This document shows, piece after piece, positions 24,563 to 36,080 of a DNA stretch of 64,000 nucleotides. Both the position numbers and the translations under genes were made by a program. Below the pieces are notes generated by a model. That model saw only the letters and a list, made by a program, of their open reading frames with translations. It was not told the DNA's origin and did not search any database. The first letter of the stretch is position 1. Every line of letters begins with the position of its first letter. This DNA is from Puccinellia tenuiflora (Eukaryota > Streptophyta > Magnoliopsida > Poales > Poaceae): the NCBI GenBank assembly GCA_012064385.1, contig QRDG01000473.1, positions 6,243,037-6,307,036 on the forward strand. The letters are read 5' to 3'.

Positions 24563-26450
24563 TGTTGGGAATATGCCCTAGAGGCAATAATAAAATGGTT
24601 TATTAGCATATTCATGTTTATGATAATAGTTTATTCTCCATGCTATAATTGTATTAACCGGAAACATAATACATATGTGGAATATAAACAAACAGGTGTC
24701 CCTAGTAAGCCTCTACCGGACTAGTTCGTTAGTCAAGAGATGGTTAGCGTTTCCTAACCATGGACTTGTTATAGTCACTTGATAACGGAGTCATATCATT
24801 AGGAGTAATGATGTGATGGACAAGACCCGATAATAAAGAGTTGCAATTGATCGTGTCACACAAGTTTCATTGCCAACACTTTTAGTATGCCAAGTATAGT
24901 TTCCTTAGACCATGAGATTATGTCACTCCCGTTTACCGGAGGAATGCTTTGTGGACATCAAACGTCACTTCGTAACTGGGTGATTATAAAGGTGGCTTTC
25001 AGGTATCTCCGATGGTATTTGTTGGGTGACATGAATCAAGAGTGGGATTTGTCCTTCCTTGTGACGGAAAAGATATCTTTGGGCCCTCTCGGTAATATAG
25101 CATCAAAAAGGTTGCAACCATGTGATTAAGTGGTAATCACGGTGATCCTATATTATGGACGAGTAAAGAGAATTTGCCAGGTAATGAGATAGAACTAGAT
25201 ATGGAGATATCGACGATCAAATCTCGGGCAAATTAAATATTGGTGAGACAAAGGGAATCGTATACGAGATTAAGAATCTCCGGCATCGTGGTTCAATCGA
25301 TAAGGAACTTCGTTGAATATGTAGGAGTCAATATGGGCATCCCGGTCCCGCTATTGATTATTGATATGATCATGTCTGCATGTTCTCGAACCCGTAGGGT
25401 CACACACTTAACGCTCCGATGTAGCTAGGGTTAGCGATGAGATAATTGATGGAATGATCGAATGGTGATTCGGAGTCTCGGATAGGATGTCCGGACATCA
25501 CGAGGAGTTCCGGAGTGGTCCGGAGAATAGATTCATATAAGGAAAGTGGTTTCCGGAGGTATCGGAAAAGTTCCGGAATATTTCAGCGGGGTACCGGAAG
25601 GTTCCAGAAGGTTCTAGAAGAGTCTAGAAGTGGGGCCCATATTGTATGGACCCACATGGGCCAAAGGGTGGTGCAGCAACCCTAGTGGGCTGGCCGCACC
25701 AGCCCTAGACCCACATGGGCCAAGTTGGTCAAAGGGGCCCAAAAGAGGGGGGGCGCCCCAAAAACCCTAAGGGGTTAACTTGGGGGCCAAGCCCCCCCAG
25801 CCGCCGGCCCTAGAAGGGAGAGGGGCGCAGCCCCCCTGGCCTCCTATATAAGGAGGGGCAGGGGAAGGGCTGCCGCACCCTATGTGTGCTCCCCTTGGTG
25901 CCCTAGCCGCCACACCCCCCTCCCTTGCCGCACTACCTCCTCATGGCGCCACCTCTCTCCCCGGAGGGCTGCCGCCACCACCACCTCCATGGCCTTGCCG
26001 CACCACCCCTAGATGTAGGGCTGCTGCTGCACCTCCTCCTCTCCCTCTCCTCTTGCTTGGCTTGGCGAAGCCCTGCTCGTGGAGACTACACCATCAACGC
26101 CACCACAACCATCGTGGTGCCGAGATCCATCTAGCCATCTCCACCTTGCTTGCGGGATCAAGAAGGCGGAGATCTACATCGAGCCGTACGTGTGGATACC
26201 GCGGAGGTGCTGCCCCTTGTGGCACCTCGTCGAATTGGACTTCGAGGAAATACATCTCCTCGCGACTAGATGAGTCTAGTTGCGGGGATCGACTAGCCAA
26301 CCCCTACACCGACAAAACGCGTTTGTTGATCTTCAAGGGTAAGAGATTGGATCTCATCTTCGCTACCTCCATCTAGTAGGTCTAGATCCTTGGGGTTTAT
26401 TCCGCTTGCTGCGTAGGAAAATTTTTGTTTTTTATGCTGCGACCCCATCA
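24563..26450 (+). repeat. Angela-type 3' LTR
   Basis: 1888 bp, the same length as the 5' LTR and nearly identical to it. It ends GACCCCATCA at 26450, followed by the TSD ctccc. Confidence 0.95.
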
Positions 26451-27638
26451 CTCCCGAGGGGGCCGGCCGTGGAACCGGCCCAAACCGGCGGTGTGGCCGG
26501 GGACTTGGCCGAATGGGCCGGCCTGGGAGCCGGCCCAGGCCGGCAGTGAGGCCGGCGCCCGTTTTTTCTTTTCCCCCCTTTCTAATATTCTGTTTTTAAA
26601 ATGACCGATACCGAAAACGCAATATCTTCCACATACGAACTCCGTTTTTGGTAATCTTGGACTCGTTGGAATCGTCACAACGAGCACTACAAGAATATAC
26701 ATAGAAACATCATTGTTCAACAAGATATGGTAAGACCAAATGATGAGAGGTAAAACCTTTCTATTAAAAACCGGAAAACCATATCTTTTGCAAATGAAGT
26801 CCGAATGACACGAAACCACTTTTGTTGGAAAGAGGACGATAAATGCTACCCAATAACATGTGAGAATATTGAAACCAAGCAAGGGAGATTTTGCTAATAA
26901 ATGGAAGAGTGAAACCTTCCGCATAGATGGACCGACAAAATCTCCGACACCGAAAACTCAATAGGGAACACATATGAGAACCGTTTTTCGGTGACCTTGG
27001 GCTTGTCATGACAAGCACGACAAGCACCAATACCACACCACGATAAGAGCCAAATAAGAACCAATAAAGATGATGCCAAGGATGCAAAGGTTTGAGCTCT
27101 CTACGACCGATACGCTAAAGCTCACTTGAGAGCCCTCTTGATAGTACGGTTACCTATCTAACAAACCCGGTCTCCCAACAACACCGCGAGACCGGTAGAA
27201 TAGAAACCCTATCAAGATCATACCTTTGCCTTGCGCATTCCACTTGAGCTAGATGATGACGATCTTGATCTACTCTCAAGTGGATCACCTTTCTTGATTG
27301 TGCTCCGCTTGGTGAAGACTCGCATATTGCTCCCCCATACACCAAGATGGGAGAGACACTCTTCGACATATCCTCACTTGGTCTTCATCTTGATGACGAT
27401 CGCCACGTGACGCCATCCTCCATGGGCAACATAGAATCTTCCTCTTGATTCATGCTCATGGAGAAACACTTTGGCCTTGATCAACAAATGATCTACTTCT
27501 TTTAGCCTTGACTCCAACATATGGAGTCCAAGCATTCCTTATGGACCAACACTACACATATAACTCAAAGCACACATTAGTCCATAGAGATTGTCATTAA
27601 TTACCAAAACAACACATGGGGGCAACCATGCTCTTTCA

Positions 27639-28048
27639 GCCTTGAACCCAACTTTAATGATTCTCCATAGCTCGCTCGAAGCGCTCTTGATATGAGATTT
27701 CATCATAAATTGCCAATTAGTAAAACAAGATGGATTAAACTTAGGTCAATCACCCCTATTGTTTATATGATAATGCGGGATAGGTGGGTCGACGGAGTAC
27801 TTAAATGGAACACCATGGTACTCCTCCTTCCCATCACCAATTTTAGGAGGGGATTCATTAGTGTGTTGTTCGCCCTCCCCACTATGCGCGGCGGAAGCAT
27901 TAGCCTCTAGGGATGGTGTGGCGGGTGGCTTATTGCCATTCAAGAGTTGCCTCATCATAGCACACAACTCCTCCATTTGAGTGTTCATGGATGATGTCAA
28001 GCTTGTTTCCAAATTCTTGAGATCATCCATGGACACCGGGGGAGTGCT
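27639..28048 (-). pseudogene. SIRE-like gag, N-terminal segment between the two solo LTRs
   Basis: On the minus strand the frame reads STPPVSMDDLKNLETS from 28048 and ends the first open part at HYHINNRGD. A TGA at about 27748-27746 follows. The same frame then continues as FNPSCFTNWQFMMKSHIK and WRIIKVGF up to the LTR border at 27639, where it joins KAVDPNN at 16581. The start is at 30539-30537 (MGDGDGVTSG), beyond solo LTR 2. The gag is thus whole apart from one nonsense codon and two insertions. Confidence 0.85.
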
Positions 28049-30504
28049 TGAAAGTGCATGGTTGCCCCCATACATGGTTTTGGTAATTAATGACAATCTC
28101 TATGGATTAATATTTGCATTGAGCTATATTTATAGGTGTGTCCATTTGAGTTGCTTGATCTCCATTTGTTGGAGTCAAGGTTAAGGGAAGAAGAAAAGTG
28201 TGTGTTGATCAAGGCTTTGTGCGGGTTGATCATCACTCTCAAGGCCAAGTGAAGATATGCCGAAGAGAGCGTCTCCCATCTTGGTGTATGGGGGGAGCAT
28301 CAAGTGAATCTTCACCGAAGCGCAATCAAGGAAGGTGGTGCGTCTTGAGGAGATGAAGACCGTCTTCATCGACCTCAAGTGGTTTAAGCGCAAGGCAAAG
28401 GTATGATCTTGATAGGGTTTCTATTTTACCGGTCTCATGTTGTTTAGTGAGAGACCGGATTATAGGATAGGTAACCGTACTATCAAGAGGGGCTCTCGAC
28501 CGAATATCGTGATCGTATCGCCATAGAGAGCACAAACCTTTGCATCCATGCAATCATCTTTATTGGTTCTTATTTGTCTCTTATCGTGGTGTGGTCTTGG
28601 TGCTTGTCGTGCTTGTCATGACAAAGCCAAGTTCACCGAAAACGGTTTTCATATGCGTCTTCTATTGCGGTTTCGGTATTGGAAATTTTGCCGGTTTATC
28701 CGAGCAGAAGATTTATCTCTTTCATTTCTTTGCAAAATCTCCATTGCTTGCTTGCCATTTTCAAAGGTAGCTCTTGTCGTCCTCTTTCCAACAAAATTGG
28801 TTTTATTTCATTCGGACTTCATTTGCAAAAGATGCGGCATTTTCGGTTTGCGAAAAAGAGTTTTTAACTTTCCCCATTTGGTTTTATTATATTTTCTTGG
28901 ACTATGATGTTTCTCTGCATAATCTTGTTGTGCTCGGTGTGACGATTTCAACAAGTCCAAGATTATTGAAAACGGAGTTCGTGGGTGAAAGTTATTGCAT
29001 TTCCGATTTGCAAATGGGAGCTTTTACCTTTCCCCATTTATCTTTATAATATATTCTTGGACTATGATGTTTCTCTGCATATTCTTGTAGTGCTTGTTGT
29101 GACGATTCCAACGAGTCCAAGAATACCGAAAACGGAGTTCGTATGCGAAAGTTATTGAGTTTTCGGTTCGATCGTTTTTTTAGACAGAAATTTAAAACAG
29201 ATATTAAAAAGAAAAAAAAGGGGCAGCTGGCCGGCCTGGCCGGGCCCTGGCCGGGGCGAGGCCGGTCCGCTCGGGCACCTGCCCGGCCCACCGCGCACCG
29301 CTGGCCGGCCCAAGGCCGGGGGAAGGCCGGCCCGTTCGGCCACCCTCCCGGTCCAGCTCCCGCGGCAGGCCGGCCCAAGGCCGGGGCCAGGCCGGGCCAC
29401 CTGCTGCCGGGCTGTTTCTTTTTTTTTCTTTCTCGTTCGTTCGCTACGTTTCCAGCCGGCCTGGCCGGGCCGCCTGGGCAGTTTTTTCTCCACTTTTGTC
29501 CCACATTTTCTCCTCCAACGGCTCCTTTTTGGAGCCACCTATAAAAGGGTTTTCTTCCCCATTTTTCTTGCAGATCTCATTCCTTGCTCTCTCTCCTCCA
29601 TTGCTAACATTTTGAGAGCTCGATTCCCTCTAATCCCTCCGATGATTGTTGCCCAAATTTAGGGAAACAAGAGAGGTGATCTAGATCCATCTCTCCACCA
29701 ATCAAAATCTCTTCTAAGTGAGGGGAACTTGTGGGATCTAGATTTTGGAGTTCTTGGTGTTTCTCTTCCGTTCTTCCTCCTAAATCCCTCCGTAGCATTA
29801 GTTGCTTCGGTTGGATTTTGGGGAGAAGAATTTGACCACTTGGTGTGTTCTTGCCCTTTTGCATTTGTTGCACCGGGTTGTGCTCCCCACGGTGATTCGT
29901 GGGATTGACGGTTGGGAGCTTGTTACTCTTGGGTCATTGGACCCTAGACGGTGGTGGTGCCGTGAAGACTTCGGCTTGTGAAGCTTCGGCACGTTGGGAG
30001 CCCCCAATTGAGTTGTGGGTGTGTGCCCCAAAAGTTGTAAGGGCTCCGGAATCCGCCCCGAAGGATTCCGATAGTGGAAGGTGAACCAAACCTTTGGGTG
30101 CGGTTCATCGGAGAATAGGGTGAGGCCTTTGTGGCATCTTGAGTAGGCCTTTTGTGGCGAGCTCACACCCCTCCAACGAGACGTACTCCCTTAACAAGGA
30201 GGAACTCGGGAATAAATCTTCGTCTCCACGTGCCTCGGTTATTTCTATACCCGAGCTTTTACTTGTGCATTTTACTTTGTGATAGCCTTCGTGCTTGATG
30301 TTTATATTTAGCTATCACCTTGTTGCTTGCCTTGTTTAGCATAAGTTGTTGGTGCACTTTAGGTAAACCTAGAATTTTAGGTTGTTGGCTTGTTAATTTA
30401 AACACCTAGTTTTATTCCGCAATTATCAAGCCCCTAAATAGAAAAAGTTTTAATCGCCTATTCACCCCCCTCTAGGCGACATCTCGGGCATAGTTGTTCT
30501 TTCA
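28049..30504 (+). repeat. Solo LTR 2 of the sister SIRE/Maximus family
   Basis: 2456 bp, with termini TGAAAG/CTTTCA and TSD gtgct at 28044-28048 and 30505-30509. It lies in the opposite orientation to solo LTR 1. A GGCCGG/CCGGCC-rich array spans about 29221-29480, a GGCTCC-TTTTT-GGAGCC hairpin lies at about 29520-29536, and a TATA box TATAAAAG is at 29540-29547. The ORFs across the array on both strands are compositional and not credible genes. Confidence 0.9.
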
Positions 30505-30509
30505 GTGCT

Positions 30510-30539
30510 ACCACTCGTAACACCATCACCGTCACCCAT
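30510..30539 (-). pseudogene. SIRE-like gag start codon and first codons
   Basis: The ATG at 30539-30537 opens MGDGDGVTSG up to the solo LTR 2 insertion, in the same frame as STPPVSMDD at 28048 after removal of the insertion and one TSD copy. It lies 37 nt downstream of the primer-binding site on the minus strand. Confidence 0.8.
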
Positions 30540-30575
30540 ACTCTCTTAGGCGGTGAAGCCTAACTTAAGAGCCAA

Positions 30576-30589
30576 GGCTCTGATACCAA
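30576..30589 (-). promoter_or_regulatory. Primer-binding site (initiator tRNA-Met) of the SIRE-like element
   Basis: TTGGTATCAGAGCC on the minus strand starts two bases after the 5' LTR end. Confidence 0.9.
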
Positions 30590-30590
30590 T

Positions 30591-32172
30591 TGAAAGGATC
30601 GTATGGGCACCTAGAGGGGGGGGGGGGGTGAATAGGTGCTACACCAATTTTTAATTCTTTTTCGATTTTAGGCTTAACACAAGGGTAAATTATCTAGATA
30701 TGAAACTACAGTGAATTTACCTATATGAGAAGCAAACTAAACACAACTAGGCAATTAACGATACAAGTAAAGACTACTAAGGGAAAGAGATAACCGAAAG
30801 CGGAAGCACGCGGAGGCAAGGATGTATTCCCGAGTTCCTCCTTGTTAAGGGAGTACGTCTCATTGGAGGGGTGTGAGCTCGCCACAAGAGGCCTACTCAA
30901 GATGCCACAAAGGCCTCACCCTATTCTCCGATGAACCGCACCCGAGGGTTTGGTTCACCTTCCACTATCGGAATCCTTCGAGGCGGAAACCGGAGCCTTT
31001 ACAATGTTTTTGGGGCACACACCCACAACTTAATTGGGGGCTCCCAAATCAACGAATCTGTCACAATTACAACAAGAAATGAGCACAAGAATCTAGGGTA
31101 ACACAATGCTAACCCTAGAAGAGAAATCCCTCAAGTGAATGAGGGGGAAATGAAAAACTGCTCAGTGAAGATGTAGATCGGGGCCTCCTCCTTCAATCCT
31201 CCAAGAATCAAAGCCTTTGGTTGGAGGAGTTGAGAGATCTTGTATTTATGAGCTTTTGCTTTTAATAAGGAGAGAGAGTGCAAGATCTAAGGGGCTCACG
31301 GTAGGTGGAGGGGTATTTATACCCCTCCAGGATTTCTAGCCGTTGCAGAAAACGGGAGGCCGGAAATTCCGGGTTAAAGGGCCGGAAATTCCGGCCATCA
31401 CACCGGAACTTCCGGTGGGCCGGAAATCTCCGGGGAGAATTTCCGCCCACAACCTCCGGGACCCCTCCAGAGAGGAATCCCCGAAATGACTTAGTCGAAA
31501 TCGCACGGAAAATTCCAGGGGGCCGGAACTTCCGGCCAGAAGGCCGAAATTTCCGCCCCATCGGAAATTTCCGAGGGGAACTTCCGGATTAAAGTTCCGG
31601 GACCCCTCCAGAGAGGGATCGCAAAAATGACTTAGCCATATTTCCGCCCGAAATTTCCACGGGCCGAAACTTCCGGCCAGGAGGCCGGAATTTCCGCCCC
31701 ACCGAAAATTTCCGGGGGGAACTTCCGGAGGGAAGTTCCGGGACCCCTCCAGAGAGGGATCCCAAATATGACTTAGTCGTTTTTTTCACCCGAAATTTTC
31801 ACGGGCCGGAACTTCCGGCCTGTAGGCCGGAATTTCCACACCACCGGAAATTTCCAGGGGGAACTTCCGGGGAGAAGTTCCGGGACCCCTCCAGAGAGGG
31901 ATCCCAAAAAGACTTAGTCGATTTCGCGCTGGGGCCGGAACTTCCGCCCGTAGGCCGGAATTTCCGCCCCCCGGAAATTCCGTCCAGAGGGCCGGAACTT
32001 CCGGTCCTGAAAAGACAGAAACCCATTTATCTTCTTCGTCTTTGATCTTTACTTCGATCTTTTCATCATTTGGGTCTAACCACCTAAAAGCCTGTCAACA
32101 CACTTAACCAAACATGATTAGCCCATAATATGTGTTGTCATTAAATCACCAAAACTAAGAGATGTTCTTTCA
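30591..32172 (-). repeat. 5' LTR of the SIRE-like element
   Basis: 1582 bp with TGAAAG/CTTTCA termini and TSD cacgg at 32173-32177. It holds the same four-unit U3 array and symmetric TATA as the 3' LTR. Numerous substitutions and an array-length difference from the 3' LTR show it is much older than the nested Angela-type copy. Confidence 0.93.
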
Positions 32173-32177
32173 CACGG

Positions 32178-33185
32178 TAAGCACATTCTCGCCTCCGGAG
32201 GTTGGATGAGATGAGGTGCGACCGCCAGTTGGTCAATTTGACCATCCCGGGTTGGTGTGTGCCAACATGTATTTTGTAGGAAAACTTACATGGTTTGATT
32301 GGATGTCCTTGGTAATTATATTTCTTGTTGTGCATAGCCTAGGCTGTGACAAAACCTACTAGTACATATCGATATCACAGTGCTGCGGCGAGGGGTTCAA
32401 GACAAACCGGTTCCTCCGTTTGGATTCTAGACAACAATTTATATTCCTTGAAATACTGAGACAAACTCAGGGAGTTGACTTCTTGGCCCTGGGTATATTT
32501 CGCACCTGGGAGTTTAAAATATAAACTCAAAACTAGCACATGTTACTTCAGTTCTCATTTTTATTTTTGTACTAGCTGCTAACTGAGGGAGATAATAGTA
32601 GCCTAGGCTATTTTTTGAGTTTATCGAATGTGCTATAGGGAATATGAAGAACCATATGCCATTCTTTGAACCATATGCCCTTAGGAGTTAGGAAACTAAT
32701 CTACACTTAAAAGAAGTTCTGCCATGATCTTATGCTGTTGGAGCTTACAATGCCAATATATTTGGGAGATAGCCACTGCCATTTAGAAAGATTACGACAG
32801 ACTCAAAAGACAAGTCTGTTCAGTACGTAATCAAATTAATACTCTTGTTGTTTACACCATCTCTTGTAATTTTTTTTTACTTAGGCAAGCCTTGTTTGTT
32901 ACACCATATCTTGTATTGGCATGTTTCTTTGACATGAAGTTGAATACCAATATAGTGAAAGCTGGCAGTGTTTTTTTTCGGAATCTTAGCATCAAAGCAA
33001 AGTTCGAAGTTGCCAATTTGTTATGCATGGAGAGACATTTCATGGACCTGTGATATGGCATAATTTCTGTTCAATGAGTATCCTGGCCATTGGCCAAGGG
33101 TTGTTCTTGTCATGTATGGATCATGCTCTTTCTATGCTGATATGAATTCTAGCTGTCAGTAAATTAAGAGGGAGAGCATTATATG
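32178..33185. other. Non-repetitive stretch, possible gene relic
   Basis: No recognisable gene. A plus-strand segment after an AG at 32380 is open for about 140 bp (CCGEGFKTNRFLRL, then QQFIFLEILRQTQGVDFLAL) and reads like a decayed exon. The rest is AT-rich with no clear features. Confidence 0.3.
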
Positions 33186-34331
33186 GAGTTTTTTTTAATA
33201 TTATTTTTTAATAGAAATTGCAAAAATAATATGTCGATTCAAAACATTTCAGATCTAGTACACCGTCGGATGTACCTGGGCCGAAACACTCCTTTCGGCC
33301 TTACCCGAAACAAACTAATTATATATCATTAATGACTAATTGGTTGGGCTTAGCATGTTTCGGCCCCACCCAGACTGAAACATTATTAAATCATAAGATT
33401 TGATATCTAACATTAAATAAAGCCCAGCCTAGTGGCTCACGACTCCCTCCTCCAAGTTCGAATCACACCCGATGCAAAAAAAAATCCTTTTCTTTTAAAT
33501 TTTAGAAAATATGTTAAACTTGTTTAATTCATATCTTTTGTTTTATAAGTCCAAATAATACAAATAATATGTCTAAAATTATCAGAAAAATGTGCAGAAT
33601 ATTAATATATCATCCCCAGCCATGATTGCATCATGTAGATTGCTCATTAGTTACATATTATCTAAATAATGTGTGGAAAATAATATAAATGTTATCCCTA
33701 TTTCATTTAATCTTTTATATCTCATCCATGAAATGTTTTGCTATACAATATTAAATGGAATAGGATAATATTTATTTTATTTTCCACACATTCCATATTA
33801 GTTATACAAGATTAAATAAAATGTTTCGCTAATATTTAGGTGATATGCAAATAAAGAGCAAGTTACATGATGCAATCATACACGAGGATGACATCTTAAT
33901 GTTCTGCACATTTTTCTGATAATTTTAAATATATTATTTTTATTATTTGAATTTATAAACAAAAGATATAAATTAAACAAGTTTAACACATTTTCTGGAA
34001 TTGAAGAAAAGGAAAAAAAACTAATTTTGCTTTTGCGTTTGTGGGATTTAAACTTGGGTCTTCCTAGTGGAGGTGCGAGTCATGAGCCACTATACTGAGC
34101 TTTAATTCATGTCACATCAAATCTAGTGATTTAATAGTGTTTCGGCCTGGGTCGGGCCAAAACATGCTAAGCCCAACTAATTAGTCCTTAATAATATATA
34201 ATTAGTACGTTTCGGCCCTAGTAAGGAGTGTGTCGGCCAGGTACAGCCGATGGTGTACTAGATTTGAAATTGTTTGAATGTGCATATTACTTTCTAAATT
34301 TCTATTAAAAATAATAATATTAAAAAAACTC
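33186..34331. mobile_element. Mutator-like long-inverted-repeat (foldback) element, copy 1
   Basis: 1146 bp with termini GAGTTTTTTTT / AAAAAAACTC. The flanking duplication is about 9-10 bp and imperfect (gcattatatg left, gcattatcag right). The arms are inverted copies several hundred bases long. They contain GGGCCGAAA..TTTCGGCC modules and a short segment with CAGCCTAGTGG and GTTCGAATC (33426-33464) that resembles tRNA A and B boxes at shortened spacing. There is no coding capacity, so it would be moved by a Mutator-type transposase from elsewhere. Confidence 0.8.
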
Positions 34332-34978
34332 GCATTATCAGCACAATGTTGCAGATTTTTTTCAATACATATGAGAATATGTTAGTTACTAAATTTTCTT
34401 CTATTTTTGCAGATACATGATCATTCTTTGATTAGTTACAGCACGAAATGCTGTAAAAGATATGGCTGATGATGCCATCCAACTTGAGGCCCATGGTATC
34501 TTTCCGAAAATGCAGGCGCTTGGTCTCTTATTATTTATTTCATCAAATTTATTACAGATAATCAAAACCTTGTCCTGCAAGCTATCAAAAATATTGTCGA
34601 TTACTGCAGCCTGTTTCTAAGCATACTTGAAAAGGACGCTGGTAATTTGCTGAAGAATAAAAAAACAAAAATACAAGATTTTTAAAAAATTTGGCAGAAA
34701 ATTCTTCTGAGCCAAGGGGCACCACACCGCCACCACTGACTTCATTTACTGTACCAGTAAAAGGAAAATAAGGTTACCGTGGCAAACACATAGATGCCAT
34801 CATCAGCATTGATATTGTTCTGTTCCACTGGTGTGGTTGAACCCATGCTCAAAGTTTGCTACGGGCACTGAGGCTATCTGTTTGCGCCCCCCAACAACTT
34901 GCTGTCGACTTCATGAAACAGTCAAGGATCCCTAGAATTACTATAAGCCTCAGGCAGGCCGATAAAAGATGGAGAACG

Positions 34979-35365
34979 TGACGGCGCGACGGCGTACACC
35001 CTCGCGAGCTCGGAAATGGTTTGACTCCCTTGTCCTCCTCATTGTCTGGTCACTCTGGAAGGAGAGAAATGCTAGAATCTTCGAGAGATCAACAGAGATG
35101 GTATGTGCGGTTTGCCATAGGATAGCAGAGGAGATTGTGCTATGGAAGCTCTCTGGTGCTGTAGGGCTGCGACAGATTTGGGAGTAGTCCACTAGATGTG
35201 CTAGGCGTTGTTTTTTTTTTTCCTTTCTTGCTGTATGTGGTAGCCTGCCACATCTCGCATGTGCTTGTACCCGCATCGATCTGATGCCGGAGACGCTGTA
35301 ATCCGTTGTTTGCTTTCTATCTATCAAAGACGACACGCAAGTCTTTTGCGTGTTCGAAAAAAAAA
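34979..35365 (+). mobile_element. 5'-truncated LINE, plus strand, with poly(A) and TSD
   Basis: Flanked by the 15-bp duplication AAAAGATGGAGAACG (34964-34978 and 35362-35376). It ends in a poly(A) run at 35357-35365 that overlaps the second TSD copy. It encodes only the C-terminal end of a LINE ORF2 (FDSLVLLIVWSLWKERNARI) followed by a 3' untranslated region. Confidence 0.85.
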
Positions 35366-35414
35366 GATGGAGAACGGCCGCCTTTTTTTTTTTGAGAGAA
35401 AGCACACATATTTA

Positions 35415-36080
35415 TTACGAAACGTTCAGGGCAGAATCGCCCATTACAGCAACACTCGCACGCATAGGCACCTCATAGTTCCACGAAACTACAGAATTAA
35501 GATTACATTTTGCTCCCTCCTGCGCTAGCGCATGAGCAGCTAAATTTGCCGAGCGATTGCTGTATCTGATCAAGCACGAGGAGGACCAAGTGTGGCTCTG
35601 GAACTTGGTATCTTCAATAATGGATGCCTCGCTGGAGTAGTCCACCTTCCTGGTGTTCAGTGCCATGACCAGCAGCTGCGCATCAGACTCGAAAACAACT
35701 CTGATTGCTCCCAGTTCCGCAGCAAGGCTGAAGGCTTCCTCCATCGCTCTCAACTCAGCCGTGAAGGGGTCATGAATCGAGTCAGAACAGCCAGCTCTCG
35801 CTGCAACGACTTCTCCATCTGCCGATCTCACAATCACACCCCAGGCCCCAGCCACCATGTGCTTGGCCATTAACAAAGGCCCCATTCGTGTTAAATTAAA
35901 AAACCCTTCAGCTGGTGGAAACCACCTTATATTCTGTTGCTTATGCCTTGCATCATCCTTTCCAAAGCATGTCAGATACTCACCGGATGTACATTTGATG
36001 CGATGAACCAGATCAGTAGTCGGCGTCGGCATATTACCTTCTCGCACACTATTCCTCTCCTTCCACCATATCCACCACAT
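35415..36080 (-). pseudogene. LINE RNase H-like domain
   Basis: An open segment of 221 codons starts with WWIWWKERNSV and contains the RNase H-like core (GAWGVIVRSADGEVVAARAG, TAELRAMEEAFSLAAELG, VVFESDAQLLV, NLAAHALAQEGA), as in RVT_3-type domains of plant LINE ORF2. It would degrade RNA in RNA:DNA hybrids during target-primed reverse transcription. The upstream ORF2 is missing or displaced. Confidence 0.85.

Larger units (their letters stand above)
17964..26450 (+). mobile_element. Complete Angela/BARE-type Copia element, non-coding (non-autonomous), very young
   Basis: Two 1888-bp LTRs flank a 4711-bp internal region, with TSD ctccc at 17959-17963 and 26451-26455. By eye the LTRs differ at about nine bases plus two compensating 1-nt indels, roughly 0.5 percent. 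At a grass rate of about 1.3e-8 per site per year that would be around 0.2 million years. The internal region holds only frame-broken gag and pol relics, so proteins must have come from a relative in trans. Confidence 0.95.
16582..27638 (-). repeat. Solo LTR 1 of a sister SIRE/Maximus family, split by an Angela-type element
   Basis: The termini are TGAAAG and CTTTCA, with a perfect TSD gcctt at 16577-16581 and 27639-27643. Without the nested element and one TSD copy it is about 2565 bp. There is no internal domain, so this is a solo LTR formed by LTR-LTR recombination. It contains a GGCCGG-rich palindromic array (about 17781-17963 and 26451-26565), broken by the nested insertion. It matches solo LTR 2 in inverted orientation. 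Confidence 0.9.
7676..32172 (-). mobile_element. SIRE/Maximus-like Copia retrotransposon, complete but carrying nested insertions
   Basis: Both ends are defined by LTRs with TGAAAG/CTTTCA termini, flanked by the perfect TSD cacgg (7671-7675 and 32173-32177). In minus-strand order the parts are: 5' LTR 30591-32172, PBS 30576-30589, gag starting at 30539, pol ending at 12141, a third ORF 11377-9523, a polypurine tract at 9195-9208 and the 3' LTR 7676-9194. Removing the nested solo LTRs and their TSD copies leaves about 11.0 kb. The SIRE/Maximus assignment rests on size, the extra ORF after pol, and multiple AGGGGGAG purine tracts. Coding capacity is broken by point mutations and frameshifts. 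Confidence 0.9.

Noticed and set aside
29143..29544. Overlapping ORFs on both strands in solo LTR 2 and at 17675-18016 in solo LTR 1
   Set aside because: Gly/Pro/Ala/Arg-rich readings of the GGCCGG array.
16582..30504. The two TGAAAG-ended LTRs as the two ends of a single element
   Set aside because: They are in opposite orientation and each has its own distinct TSD, so they are separate solo LTRs.
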